Numbered from the stretch's first letter, positions 45,415 through 53,897 are shown. The stretch: 64,000 bases of DNA from Streptomyces rhizosphaerihabitans (GCF_025399795.1 NZ_JAODTZ010000013.1:124001-188000), one strand, 5' to 3'. Numbers and translations: made by a program. The notes: generated by a model from the letters alone, not told the origin.

Positions 45415-46759
45415 GGTCGTTCTCTCCTTCTGCGTCGGCTGAGGCCGGTTGTCGTGATGCGGCGAACAAGGCTTCGGCGTCGGTCAGGCCGGTGCCGGCG
45501 AAACGCCAGTGCGAGAGGACGAGGACGGTGTCCGGGGTGGGCAGCGGGTGACCGGCTGCGGCGGCGCGCTCGCGGGTGAGCGCTTCGTTGTGGTCGGCGC
45601 GTTCCTGGCGGATGGCGCCGAGGGTGACGGAGTAGGCGCGGGACTTGGTGGAGAAGTGGCCGCGGAAGCCGAGCATGTGCGCCCACTTGCGCAGGCGGAG
45701 TTCTTCGAGGTCGGGCAGGGCTCCGAGGCGCCAGCAGGTGAGGATCATCTGCCGTGCGTGGTCGGTGACTTCGACGCCGATGAGGTCGGTGATGGGGTTG
45801 CGGATGGGGCGGTCGAGTGTGCCTGTGGCGCTTTCGGCGCCCTTGGTCGCGTACTTGGCGATGTACGCGGCGACGGCACGACTGCTCAGGTTGGTGGCGC
45901 CGGTGAAGTCGGCGGACTGGATGGGGCGTACGTCGAGCTGCTCGCCGAAGCGGAAGGTGTACGCGTGCCCGTCCAGGACTGGGCCGGGCGTCTCGGCGAG
46001 GGCGGCGGCCGCGCGGATAGCGTCGGTAAGGAGTTCGGTGGTGGCCCAGCCCGGCGGGGCGTCCTCGGCTCCGTCCGGCCCGTCAAGGCGGATCACGGCA
46101 TGGAAGTGGACGGCGCCCCGTCGCTGGTACTCGGCGACCTTGGCGTACGACACCTTGAGGCAGTCGCGCAGCTCCGAACGGCCGATGCCCGCGCGAGACG
46201 CGAGCTGTTGGCGGAGGTACGTGACGAAGCGGGCCCATAAGGCACCGGCGTGGGCGTTCCACAGGACGGCGGCGCGATAGTCGTAGCGGTCCGCATCCAG
46301 CGGGGTGCCGAGAACGGCGTCTCCATCCGCGTGCAGGCGCCCACAGCGGCAGCGACCGCCACCGGGCCGGTTGTGGACGGGACCGAAGGACGGTGCGGTG
46401 AAGGTGGCGAACACGCGGGGGTGTTCGGCGACCGCGGGACCGATGCCCTTGCCGCCGCTCAGGCCGGCTGTGACGAGGTGGAAGGTGTCCTTGCGGTAGA
46501 CCTCGGCGCAGGCGGCGCAGCGGGTTGCGCGGCGGTTGTTGCAGCGGATGAGGAGTTGTCCGGCCGGAAGGTCGTGGTCGGCGATCTCCCGGACGATTTC
46601 GCCGGTGGCGGCGAGGACGTCCAGGCGGTGGCCCTCCATCCGTACGGGCCGCTCGCAACCGCCGAGTCGTTGGATTTGGTGCGCGTAGCTGCTCAGGTCG
46701 CCGAGTTGGGCGAGGGCCGCCAGTTGGCGGACGGCTCCGGTCGGAGCCTCGGGGCGCAT
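45407..46759 (-). CDS. repSA: RepSA-type replication initiator
   Basis: This 450-residue protein has a zinc-finger-like N-terminal part (CNNRRATRCAACAEVYRKD and RCRCGRLH). An HUH-type motif VHFHAVIRLDG and a downstream YIAKYATKG with the candidate nucleophile Tyr follow. It initiates rolling-circle replication of the excised element. The start overlaps nothing upstream; the end overlaps xis by 8 bp. Confidence 0.93.
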   Translation of the reverse strand: MRPEAPTGAVRQLAALAQLGDLSSYAHQIQRLGGCERPVRMEGHRLDVLAATGEIVREIADHDLPAGQLLIRCNNRRATRCAACAEVYRKDTFHLVTAGLSGGKGIGPAVAEHPRVFATFTAPSFGPVHNRPGGGRCRCGRLHADGDAVLGTPLDADRYDYRAAVLWNAHAGALWARFVTYLRQQLASRAGIGRSELRDCLKVSYAKVAEYQRRGAVHFHAVIRLDGPDGAEDAPPGWATTELLTDAIRAAAALAETPGPVLDGHAYTFRFGEQLDVRPIQSADFTGATNLSSRAVAAYIAKYATKGAESATGTLDRPIRNPITDLIGVEVTDHARQMILTCWRLGALPDLEELRLRKWAHMLGFRGHFSTKSRAYSVTLGAIRQERADHNEALTRERAAAAGHPLPTPDTVLVLSHWRFAGTGLTDAEALFAASRQPASADAEGENDHA

Positions 46760-46805
46760 GTGCGGGTTCCTCCTTGAGGGAACGAGTTCGAGATGGCGCC
46801 TGGCT

Positions 46806-46823
46806 TGTCCAGGGGGCTAGACA
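46806..46823. promoter_or_regulatory. GTCTAG-type operator upstream of repSA
   Basis: TGTCCAGGGGGCTAGACA: an imperfect palindrome with half-sites TGTC(C/T)AG, 47 bp upstream of the repSA start. Part of the six-site set of the element. Confidence 0.6.
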
Positions 46824-46856
46824 CCATGAGCAAGCCAGTGCGCGGACGAAGTGATA

Positions 46857-47162
46857 TCAGCGGCGGTCGCTCTTGAGGATCGAGCGGACAGTGACCGCGC
46901 AGACGGCCACGGAGGCGGCGGTGACCGCGACCGCGAGGAGCATGGAGACCAGCACGGCCCCCACGACCAGGACGACGGCGGAACCGCCCACCACGAGGGT
47001 CAGCGCGCTTCCCGGGGTGAGCTGCACGGCAGGGCGATTCGAAGCCACCGCTGTGGGGACAGGCGCCGCAGCGCGCTTGAGGGGAACCGGGCAGTGGACG
47101 GTCGAAGGCGGCGCGGAGGGCACCGGGGCGGTGTCCGGGGGCGGGTACTTGGGCTTGAACAT
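46857..47162 (-). CDS. Small membrane protein of the AICE spread region
   Basis: ATG 47162 behind GAAGGGAG gives 101 residues: a Pro-rich N-terminus (MFKPKYPPPDTAPVPS), then two close membrane helices (about 52-95) and a basic end. Small two-helix proteins between repSA and tra are usual in AICEs and are linked to mycelial spread (Spd). No defined family was recognised. Confidence 0.75.
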   Translation of the reverse strand: MFKPKYPPPDTAPVPSAPPSTVHCPVPLKRAAAPVPTAVASNRPAVQLTPGSALTLVVGGSAVVLVVGAVLVSMLLAVAVTAASVAVCAVTVRSILKSDRR

Positions 47163-47188
47163 GGAACGAACTCCCTTCTGTGTGGGCG

Positions 47189-47344
47189 CTACTTGAGGAC
47201 GGGGTCGATGGCGGGGGCGAGGAAGCTCCCAGCGGCGAGGTAGCCGCCGAGGAGGAGCACGATGACCAGCCACCACGGCGGGCGGGCGAGCCGGACCCCG
47301 AGGGCCCCGACGGCGAGGAGGGCGAGCCAGAGCGGGACGTGCAT
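47189..47344 (-). CDS. Small membrane protein (51 aa), SpdB-like
   Basis: ATG 47344 behind AGGAG opens a 51-codon frame, MHVPLWLALLAVGALGVRLA, with two short hydrophobic helices and the end SFLAPAIDPVLK. It is almost contiguous with its neighbours. Likely one of the plasmid-spread membrane peptides. Confidence 0.7.
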   Translation of the reverse strand: MHVPLWLALLAVGALGVRLARPPWWLVIVLLLGGYLAAGSFLAPAIDPVLK

Positions 47345-47359
47345 GTCTGTCGTCTCCTG

Positions 47360-47539
47360 TCAGGCGCGGCAGCGGTGGATGCGGGCGGCGAGTTCGGCGG
47401 CGGCGCGGCTGTCGTACTCGGCGGAGAAGTCGCAGTGCGGGGCGGTGCAGGCGGCAACGTGTCGGGTACGGCCTCGGGAGAGGTACGAGGCGACCTGTAC
47501 GGGGCCGACGCGGCGGACGTCTCGGAAGCGTGGGGTCAT
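47360..47539 (-). CDS. Mobile-element transfer protein (SpdA-type, 59 aa)
   Basis: ATG 47539 behind GGGAG gives 59 residues starting MTPRFRDVRRVGPVQVASYL. Two Cys/His sets (HVAACTAPHCDF and IHRC) suggest zinc binding. The sequence belongs to a small family found beside spdB and tra genes of Streptomyces integrative elements. Confidence 0.75.
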   Translation of the reverse strand: MTPRFRDVRRVGPVQVASYLSRGRTRHVAACTAPHCDFSAEYDSRAAAELAARIHRCRA

Positions 47540-47556
47540 GGCGGGCGTCTCCCTGG

Positions 47557-48264
47557 TCAGAGGTGCGCGGCGACGGCCGGCGTCATGGACGCGGGCAGGC
47601 CGAGCCGGGCACGGACGGTGTCGGGGTCGGCAGGTTCGCCGGTACTGGAGCGGAGCTCTCGGGCGAGCGTTTGGGCACGGTCGACGAGGGCTGGAGGAAG
47701 GTGGACGGTCGAGGCGGACACCGGTGCCAAGCCCGAGTCGGCCGCAGGCTCCAGGGCCGGGATGAGGTCGGGCTCCGCCAGGCCGCTGACTGTCGGCTCG
47801 ACGATCGCGGGAGTGGGGACGAGCAGCATCGACTCCCCCACCTCGGACCCAGTCGACGCACTACGGTCGGCGCCCTCCGCGGTGCGGGGCGTGTGGGCCA
47901 GCAGCGTGCCGCCGAAGAAGGCCACCGCCGGCCAGCCCGCGACGACCACGCGGAGTAGGGCAGGGACGTCGGTCAGGTCGAGGAGTCCGGCGGTGGCGAT
48001 GTTCGCGCCGAGGGATGCCGCGAGGGCGACCAGGAACCACAGCCGAGACCCACCGGCCGGAAGCCCTGCACGTTGCTGCTCGCGCATTCGCCGCCAGGCA
48101 GCGACAAGAAGCAGGTCGACGGAGACGGGGTAGGCCCACGCCTTCCAGCCGCCCTGTCCGGCCGCCTCGGCCAGGTCGTGCAGGTGGGAGAAGGACAGGG
48201 CGCCCGCGATGACGGCTTGGATGATCACGGCATCCCCACGGGCCGGGAGGGCTCGCATCGGCAC
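47557..48264 (-). CDS. DUF2637 / SpdB-type membrane protein
   Basis: This 235-residue protein begins with four membrane helices (about 10-130): AVIAGALSFSHLHDLA, WAYPVSVDLLLVAAW, LWFLVALAASLGANIATAG and VAGWPAVAFFGGTLLAH. The rest is a hydrophilic cytoplasmic tail with a helix-turn-helix-like end (DPDTVRARLGL). DUF2637 proteins accompany TraB-type translocases and help intramycelial spread. Confidence 0.88.
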   Translation of the reverse strand: MPMRALPARGDAVIIQAVIAGALSFSHLHDLAEAAGQGGWKAWAYPVSVDLLLVAAWRRMREQQRAGLPAGGSRLWFLVALAASLGANIATAGLLDLTDVPALLRVVVAGWPAVAFFGGTLLAHTPRTAEGADRSASTGSEVGESMLLVPTPAIVEPTVSGLAEPDLIPALEPAADSGLAPVSASTVHLPPALVDRAQTLARELRSSTGEPADPDTVRARLGLPASMTPAVAAHL

Positions 48265-48342
48265 GGACTCCTTCCGGTTCGAGGCATGGGAGGGGTAGGA
48301 ACGCGGCGCGAGGCGGTCACGCCGACCGGGGAAGAGGTGCCG

Positions 48343-49716
48343 CTACTCGGTCACCGGGCGCGGGGTGGTCGCGGCAGCGGTGGAGGGCGTGGGCTTCTCC
48401 ACGGCCTCCGGAGCAACGGCCGGCCGGAAGGCGGCGAGGCGAGGCAGGTCCGGGACCAGGTCGGCGGTGTCGCGGCAGACGGCCGCGGCGTCGTCCAGGG
48501 TGAGGTGTGGTGAGCGGGCGCGGGACCAGCCGCCCGAGGAGTCGCCGACGACGGCCACACCAGGGCGGTCGGCGGGAATGCCGGTCGCGGCGAGCGCGGC
48601 TTCCGGGGAGATGTCGGCAAGGGCCATGTTGGCGGAGGACTCGTCGTTGACCCGGTGGCAGACGCGGCCGGTGAGCTGGGCCCGCAGCATGGTGGCGCCC
48701 TTGCCGAGTTCGGAGCCGAAGCGCTGCCCGCACACCTCCAGATAGATGCCCGCGGCGCGGCCGAGCTGGGCGATCCGGATCAGCTTGGTGACCATGGCAT
48801 CCCGGCGCTTCTCGTCATCGCGGCTCGCGGCCAGGAAGAGTTCCGCGACCTCGTCGACGACGACCACGATCGGCACGGGCCGGACCCCGTCGGGCAGGCC
48901 CCACACGTCGGAGGTGAGCACGGCGTCCGGGCCCGCTCCAGAGGTGACGCCGATCAGCCGGAACCGTTCCTCCATCTCCTCCAGGAGGACGTCCAGGAGT
49001 TCGTTCGCACGGTCCGAGGTATCGGCGAGCGCGGACAACCGGGGTGCGAACGGCGCCAGTTCGACGCCCCACTTGCAGTCGATGCCGACGAGGACGACCC
49101 GTTGCCGGGCCAGACCGCACAGCAGGTTCCGCAGGTAGACGGACTTGCCGGACTGGGTGGCGCCGAGGATGAGTTCGTGCGGCACGGTACGGAAGTCTCG
49201 TACGTGCCAACTCCCGTCGTCCCGCAGTGCGAGAGGCAGAGTCAGTGGTCCGCCAGCGAGCCGGCGCCGGGCAGGACGCACGTTGGCGAGCACGTCCCAG
49301 CCGATGAGCCGCAGTTCGAGGCGTCCTGGCTTGGTCGGACGGATGTGGACGGCGTGAGCCGCCCAGGCGTGGCGCAACCGATCGGCGGAGGCGGCGAAGT
49401 CCTCCGGCGCCTGCCCGGTCGCCATGCGCAGTCGCATCACGAGCCCCGAGCCGGTGGGCAGGGGAAGCGACCGGCGCGGCGGTACGGGGGACGCCTCCCG
49501 CCCCATCATCCGGGCGGTCGCTCGCCGCACTGCCGAAGCCGGAACGGTCAGACCGCACGCGTCCATGGTGGCGCGATAGGTGGCGAGCACGCGCAGAGCG
49601 ACAACCGGATAGCCGATGAGCCACCAGAAGACGACCGGCAAGCGGTGCCGCAGCACCTGCAAGATCACGGCCAGGGCCACCAGACCTAAAAGCAGCGTCC
49701 ACACGGAGTCGGTCAT
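48343..49716 (-). CDS. tra: FtsK/SpoIIIE-type DNA translocase (TraSA/TraB), conjugation protein
   Basis: The start is ATG 49716 (MTDSVWTLLLGLVALAV), giving 457 residues. Two N-terminal membrane helices precede the FtsK-type motor with Walker A GATQSGKSVYLRNL and Walker B PIVVVVDEVAELF. Such proteins move double-stranded DNA from donor to recipient mycelium. The gene is 5 bp from the upstream stop. Confidence 0.93.
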   Translation of the reverse strand: MTDSVWTLLLGLVALAVILQVLRHRLPVVFWWLIGYPVVALRVLATYRATMDACGLTVPASAVRRATARMMGREASPVPPRRSLPLPTGSGLVMRLRMATGQAPEDFAASADRLRHAWAAHAVHIRPTKPGRLELRLIGWDVLANVRPARRRLAGGPLTLPLALRDDGSWHVRDFRTVPHELILGATQSGKSVYLRNLLCGLARQRVVLVGIDCKWGVELAPFAPRLSALADTSDRANELLDVLLEEMEERFRLIGVTSGAGPDAVLTSDVWGLPDGVRPVPIVVVVDEVAELFLAASRDDEKRRDAMVTKLIRIAQLGRAAGIYLEVCGQRFGSELGKGATMLRAQLTGRVCHRVNDESSANMALADISPEAALAATGIPADRPGVAVVGDSSGGWSRARSPHLTLDDAAAVCRDTADLVPDLPRLAAFRPAVAPEAVEKPTPSTAAATTPRPVTE

Positions 49717-49721
49717 GGCGT

Positions 49722-50069
49722 TCAGCCCTGCACCGAGGCGGGGACGTTGGCCATGACGGCATCGGCCCGGTAGGCGATCCCGTGCCGGGCCCGGCCGCCG
49801 AACTCGCTCTCCCACGGTCGTGCGACGAGACCGGACAGGATCACTGGCGTACCCATGACCAGTCCCTCACCGACGCCCTTGGCGGGCACGGTCACCTTGA
49901 CCATGTCCGAGCCGCCCTGGGCGATGAACACCACCTCCAGCACCATCAGCCGGTCGTTGGTCACCGGGTCCACGGCGATCTCGCCTGTCTGCCGGTCCTT
50001 CACCTTCACCTCAGGCAGCTTGGTGACAAGCAGCGTCGCGGCCGAAGCGTCCACGGGGATGACACGCAT
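49722..50069 (-). CDS. Conserved AICE protein of unknown function upstream of tra
   Basis: This 115-residue protein (MRVIPVDASAATLLVTKLPE) is mostly beta-rich with a central VDPVTNDRLMVLEVVFIAQG. Its basic fold may be OB-like, but this is uncertain. It is the first gene of the leftward tra operon and lies just below three GTCTAG-type sites. Similar small proteins precede tra in other Streptomyces elements. Confidence 0.75.
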   Translation of the reverse strand: MRVIPVDASAATLLVTKLPEVKVKDRQTGEIAVDPVTNDRLMVLEVVFIAQGGSDMVKVTVPAKGVGEGLVMGTPVILSGLVARPWESEFGGRARHGIAYRADAVMANVPASVQG

Positions 50070-50124
50070 TCTGTTGACCTCACTGAGTCTGTGACGCCGC
50101 TTCCGACGCCATCTCGATTGGATA

Positions 50125-50218
50125 CCCCCCTAGACAGCGCAAGGAGGAAACCACCCCAACTGTCTAGGGGGGTTGACGGCAACAGTAAGCCGACGACCCA
50201 TCGACTGTCTAGGGGGGG
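50125..50218. promoter_or_regulatory. Three GTCTAG-type operator copies upstream of the tra operon
   Basis: TGTCTAGGGGGG occurs at 50125-50136 (minus), 50161-50172 (plus) and 50206-50217 (plus). The outer two extend to GTAT on the G side. They lie 56 to 150 bp from the operon start. A repressor such as a KorSA analogue would be expected to bind here. Confidence 0.7.
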
Positions 50219-50257
50219 TATACGAGGTGTCGGGATGCATCAGAGAGATGTCGGCCG

Positions 50258-50359
50258 GAGCAGCAAGTGACAGCGGAACGACACCCCTGTCCCGTGCCAC
50301 TGGATCTTGACCGTTTGTCATCGGACTTTGATCACCTCAGGTCAGCGACTCAGCGCACC
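50258..50359. repeat. Left inverted repeat of the DUF4232 cassette
   Basis: This 102-bp stretch is repeated in inverted orientation at 51275-51406, with two mismatches in the first 75 bp and a 30-bp insertion in the other copy. Confidence 0.9.
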
Positions 50360-50595
50360 TTCGGTGCGCGCCGGGGGCGTGGTAAAACCCATGGCGCGCT
50401 GGAGGTGCTTCTGTCTGCCTTGACGGCCATCTGCACGGGTGCAGCCTGTCGTCACCGTTCCGTCACAAGTAGTCGCCGCACGGAACCCTGCCGCTCTCCC
50501 GCCCTATCTGCACTCACGCACCACGACCACGCGTACCGCGGGGCAACAACCGACGACCGAAACCCGCGGACGAGACGACTCAGGGGGACGACAAC
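50360..50595. other. Leader region of the DUF4232 gene
   Basis: No gene; it holds the probable promoter of the secreted-protein gene and the GGTGCGC half of a small hairpin. Confidence 0.4.
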
Positions 50596-51165
50596 ATGCG
50601 TCACAGCAACGGCATTCGCAGGGCGGCTCTGGCGACGACGGCGGTCACGGCCGTCGCGGCGGCGGTGACCGGCATCCTGCCCGGCACCGCCATGGCGGCG
50701 AGCACCACCACCTCTACCCCGCCGCCCGCTTGCCCGGCCTCCGCCCTCCAGGTCAGCGCCTGGCAGGCCGCCCACCCGCCCGTCGGGACCGGGACCGGGG
50801 CGGCGGTCGTGCAGTTCACCAACGTCTCCCGGAAGACGTGCGTCCTGAAGGGCCATCCGACGGTCGCGGGCGCCGGCAACGGCTCCCCCGCCCACAACAC
50901 CCCGCTCAAGGTCACCCCCACCGGCAGGGCGGCCACCGTGACGGTCCGGCCGCACGGCAAGGCGTGGGTGAAGCTGACCTTCGTCCAGGTCCAGGGGGAG
51001 GGCGACGGCTACTGCGTGTCGGGCAAGACCCCGGCGGCGTATCCGACGATGGTCATCGGGCTGCCGCACTCCGGGAAGCACCAGGTCGCCCTGAACGACG
51101 GGTGGTGGGCCGAGTGCGACAACAAGGTGACCGTCACCCCGGTCTCGGCGGTCAAGCCTTCCTGA
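50596..51165 (+). CDS. Secreted DUF4232 protein inside an inverted-repeat cassette
   Basis: The 189-residue protein starts at ATG 50596 behind GGGGGA. It has a signal peptide ending near TAMAAS (about residue 35) and a Thr/Ser/Pro linker. The beta-rich DUF4232 domain runs from PACPASALQVSAW to WWAECDNKVTVTPV, with four cysteines likely in disulphides. The function of DUF4232 is unknown. It is on the plus strand, opposite to almost all other element genes, and is flanked by long inverted repeats. Confidence 0.88.
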   Translation: MRHSNGIRRAALATTAVTAVAAAVTGILPGTAMAASTTTSTPPPACPASALQVSAWQAAHPPVGTGTGAAVVQFTNVSRKTCVLKGHPTVAGAGNGSPAHNTPLKVTPTGRAATVTVRPHGKAWVKLTFVQVQGEGDGYCVSGKTPAAYPTMVIGLPHSGKHQVALNDGWWAECDNKVTVTPVSAVKPS

Positions 51166-51248
51166 CCCCCCCGTCCCCACAAATCGAGCAGCCTGCATGA
51201 CGATCGCAAGGCTCTGACCTACACGTTTACGAGGAACTGCACATAAGT

Positions 51249-51297
51249 GCAGGTCAGCGACTCAATGTACCTTCGGTGCGCTGAGTCGCTGACCTGC
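51249..51297 (+). terminator. Terminator of the DUF4232 gene
   Basis: 16-bp perfect arms GCAGGTCAGCGACTCA (51249-51264) and its complement (51282-51297). The hairpin includes the tip of the right inverted repeat. Confidence 0.75.
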
Positions 51298-51406
51298 GGT
51301 GATCAAACTCCGATGACACAAACTCGCGTCCGTCAAAGTCCGATGACAAACGGTCAAGATCCAGTGGCGTGGGACAGGGGTGTCGTTCCGCTGTCACTTG
51401 CTGCTC
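51275..51406. repeat. Right inverted repeat of the DUF4232 cassette
   Basis: Reverse complement of 50258-50359 with a 30-bp partial duplication inside. The repeat ends exactly where methyltransferase-like coding sequence begins. Confidence 0.9.
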
Positions 51407-51607
51407 GGCTTTCACGTCGGCGACGAGTCGAGGCTGAAGACGCAGGGCTACGGCGGCCACCCGATGAACGTCCACGTTCACCGCCGTCGGCCTGACCAAG
51501 TGACGGCCTGGCTACGCGATGCCGGGTTCACCGTCGAGGCCCAAATGCTGATCGACCCTGACGAGAGCGTTCCAGGTGCGGTCCTCTTCGCACGCCGTCA
51601 GTCCTAG
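51407..51607 (+). pseudogene. C-terminal remnant of a SAM-dependent methyltransferase
   Basis: The frame GFHVGDESRLKTQGYGG... ending VLFARRQS looks like the last 65 residues of a class I methyltransferase (FHVGDE strand, then a HPMNVHVH and PDQVTAWLRDAGF C-terminal unit). Its 5' part is missing and it starts at the inverted-repeat boundary. Confidence 0.7.
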
Positions 51608-51623
51608 CAACGCTGGCGCGGCC

Positions 51624-52445
51624 CTACGCCAGAACCCAATGCAGGATCGTCGCGTCATCCTGCGCCTTGCCTCGCGGCCAACGCCGACCGTCAGGGTCGT
51701 CTGCCTCTGCTTCCCGCACACGGCGGATCAGCCCATCGGGCCCGACCGACCCGACAGCTGCCAACGTGTCTTGCCAGGTGGCGAGTTCAAAGAGGTCGAC
51801 AAGTCGCGTCGCGCCGTCGCTCAGGAGTGTCACCGAGGTCAGTGACTCCACCGGCGCCGTCCCGGTGAAGGCGTGCTCGGCCGCCAGCGGGTCAGGTCCA
51901 GCGATCCAGAAACCGCCCAGCTGGTTCCGCAGTCCTGTGAGGGCGTCGCGGTACTCCGCCAAGGCGACCACGTGTTCAGGTGAACCGGTGGACAGCGCGT
52001 CGACCGGCGCGCGAAGGCGCTTGCCCACCTCGTCCAACCGTTGGTCCGTGACGGCGGTCGTCTTCCCGTCCAGGTCAGCGAGGAGGAGCGTCGAGTCACC
52101 CAGTACGAGGTACTCCAGAACTCCCTCACCGGCCCGGACGGCGACGACCGTACTGGTCGGACTGGCCCGATGGGCCAGGTCACAGGTGTCCCCATGCAGG
52201 GAGCGGACAGCCCGGATCGAGTCGGCCAGGCACTCGACGAGCGGCCTGGTCGACTGCGTGCTGATGGCGCTCAGCAGAAGGCCGCCCAGCGTCGCGGAGA
52301 ACCACGCGATGCCGTGCACGCATCCGGTCTCCGCCCCGGCCACGCCAGCCCCGTCGAGGAGGACGGCTGCACCGGGAACGGCAGCAGCGAAATCCTCGTT
52401 CTCCCGCGACGGTTCGGCCGGCTGCGAGCCGAGAACGACCTTCAC
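51624..52445 (-). CDS. PP2C-like phosphatase
   Basis: This 273-residue protein has PP2C-type metal-site motifs: NEDFAAAVPGAAVLLDGAG at the N-terminus, LVLGDSTLLLADLDG in the middle, LLSDGATRLVD, and QDDATILHW at the end. It should be a Mn/Mg-dependent Ser/Thr phosphatase. Its start overlaps the stop of the upstream HTH gene (ATGA), so it is translationally coupled and probably acts with it. Confidence 0.85.
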   Translation of the reverse strand: MKVVLGSQPAEPSRENEDFAAAVPGAAVLLDGAGVAGAETGCVHGIAWFSATLGGLLLSAISTQSTRPLVECLADSIRAVRSLHGDTCDLAHRASPTSTVVAVRAGEGVLEYLVLGDSTLLLADLDGKTTAVTDQRLDEVGKRLRAPVDALSTGSPEHVVALAEYRDALTGLRNQLGGFWIAGPDPLAAEHAFTGTAPVESLTSVTLLSDGATRLVDLFELATWQDTLAAVGSVGPDGLIRRVREAEADDPDGRRWPRGKAQDDATILHWVLA

Positions 52446-53293
52446 GCCGTCGCCCCCTCGTCGTGCAGGTAGAGAGGGCAGAGCAGTTCGACGGACCGCG
52501 GTTCTTCGGTCTCGGGGTCGTAGTCGACGCTCACCAGCGTGGAGAAGTGTCGTTCGCCCACTTGCCCCCAGAGCGTGTTGAGATCGGAGGCAAGCAGATG
52601 GACGACGCCGAGGGAGCCCGCGGTGTGGATGCCAGCGATGGCGAGCACCGAGCCCTTCCCGTCCGGACGGGGCAGCCGACCGAGGTATCCGACGTCATGC
52701 GGGCGGTACGGCTCGGTGTCGGCTCCGGCGCCGTACGACGTGCCGGTACGACGGTCCACCAGGGCCCACGGCTCACCGTCCGGATGCTCCCAGGCAAGGA
52801 CGGGGTCCTGGGCGTACAAGTCGCCCATGGCCTCGGACATGCCCGGCCCACAGACGACGACCAGGCCATCACGGTTGAGGTCGACCTCACCGCCGACCTG
52901 CACGTGCCCGGAGCCGACGTCGAGCCCGTAGGACTTGGCCAGCTCTTCGAGCCTCTTCCCGGAGTTCATGTCGGCCATGGCGACGACCGGCCGCTTCTTC
53001 TCGCTGTCCCACCGCAACGGAGTGACGACAGTGACGGCGCCCGCGCCCAGGAAGGCGCCCTCCGGTGCAGGCCCGGTGTGCCGGATCTGGTGAATCCGCC
53101 CGCGGCTCAGACCTGCCTTTTCGGCAATCTGCGCATACGACAGCCCCTGCGCGTGCAGGTCCTGGACCACACGCCGACGCAGCCGAGCGAGTTCCGTAAC
53201 TTCCTGCTGCGCGTCGGCCAACCTGGTCGTGACCTCACGCAGCAGCAAGTACGGATCGTCGATGGCCGCGATCCGCTGCAACTCGTCCGACAT
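52442..53293 (-). CDS. HTH regulator with uncharacterised C-terminal domain, coupled to PP2C
   Basis: The start is ATG 53293 behind AGGAGG, giving 283 residues. An N-terminal helical region (about 20-45) leads to a sigma-region-4-like HTH (GLSYAQIAEKAGLSRGRIHQ, about 51-70). The C-terminal 200 residues form a globular domain with VVVCGPGMSEAMGDL, DVGYLGRLPRPDGKGS and AGIHTAGSLGVVHLLASDL, which I do not assign to a family. A perfect GTCTAG operator lies 28 bp upstream, so autoregulation is likely. Confidence 0.75.
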   Translation of the reverse strand: MSDELQRIAAIDDPYLLLREVTTRLADAQQEVTELARLRRRVVQDLHAQGLSYAQIAEKAGLSRGRIHQIRHTGPAPEGAFLGAGAVTVVTPLRWDSEKKRPVVAMADMNSGKRLEELAKSYGLDVGSGHVQVGGEVDLNRDGLVVVCGPGMSEAMGDLYAQDPVLAWEHPDGEPWALVDRRTGTSYGAGADTEPYRPHDVGYLGRLPRPDGKGSVLAIAGIHTAGSLGVVHLLASDLNTLWGQVGERHFSTLVSVDYDPETEEPRSVELLCPLYLHDEGATA

Positions 53294-53320
53294 ACCCACA
53301 CCTCCTATACGCACCCAGGA

Positions 53321-53336
53321 GTCTAGGGCCCTAGAC
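53321..53336. promoter_or_regulatory. Perfect palindromic operator GTCTAGGGCCCTAGAC
   Basis: A 16-bp perfect palindrome, 28 bp upstream of the HTH gene. Best copy of the element's operator set. Confidence 0.75.
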
Positions 53337-53468
53337 GGTTCGGGCGGGAGACGCCGTCCCGTTCGAAAATCAACTACGTAGAAGCCCGACCGATAGCCAG
53401 GTATCCCGCGAGGACTCATCCCCCGCCGCCTGCGGGGCATGCAAGGCGGCCGGCCAGAGCGGCAGGGA

Positions 53469-53876
53469 TCATGTGCCGGCTCGCGCGAGCTCGGCCCAGA
53501 CGGACCGACCGTGCGTCCGTTCCTTCACTCCCCAGTCCTTGGCGCAGGTCGCCATCAGCAACAGCCCACGCCCGCCTTCCTCCTCCCAGTCATTGGCGGC
53601 GAGCAGCTGCGGCCTGCCATAGCCGCCCTCGTCGATCACCTCGATGCGCACTCGGTCGTCGTCAAGCACGACGATCACGAGGAACCAGCCGCCCTTACGG
53701 CCGCTCCGGGAGTGCCGGACGGCATTGGACGCCAGCTCACTGACGATGAGGACGGCGTTCTCCACCATGCGGGGACCCTCGGCCTCCATCAGAGCGGCGA
53801 CGAAGTAACGGGCTTCAGCGACCTGTTGCGGCAGGCCAGGGAACGGACGGCACCACTTCGCAAGCAAGAGGAACAC
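53469..53876 (-). CDS. RsbW-like ATP-binding regulator (HATPase_c)
   Basis: This 135-residue protein has the N-box VSELASNAVRHSRSG, the G1 box VRIEVIDEGG and the G2 box GGRGLLLMATCAKDWG, as in the many small anti-sigma or kinase ATPases of Streptomyces. It has no visible BldG-type partner next to it. A GTCTAG operator sits only 6 bp from the start. Confidence 0.85.
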   Translation of the reverse strand: MFLLLAKWCRPFPGLPQQVAEARYFVAALMEAEGPRMVENAVLIVSELASNAVRHSRSGRKGGWFLVIVVLDDDRVRIEVIDEGGYGRPQLLAANDWEEEGGRGLLLMATCAKDWGVKERTHGRSVWAELARAGT

Positions 53877-53881
53877 TTCTC

Positions 53882-53897
53882 GTCTAGAGGGCTAGAC
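53882..53897. promoter_or_regulatory. GTCTAGAGGGCTAGAC operator
   Basis: Imperfect 16-bp palindrome with perfect GTCTAG and CTAGAC halves, directly upstream of the RsbW-like gene. Confidence 0.7.
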
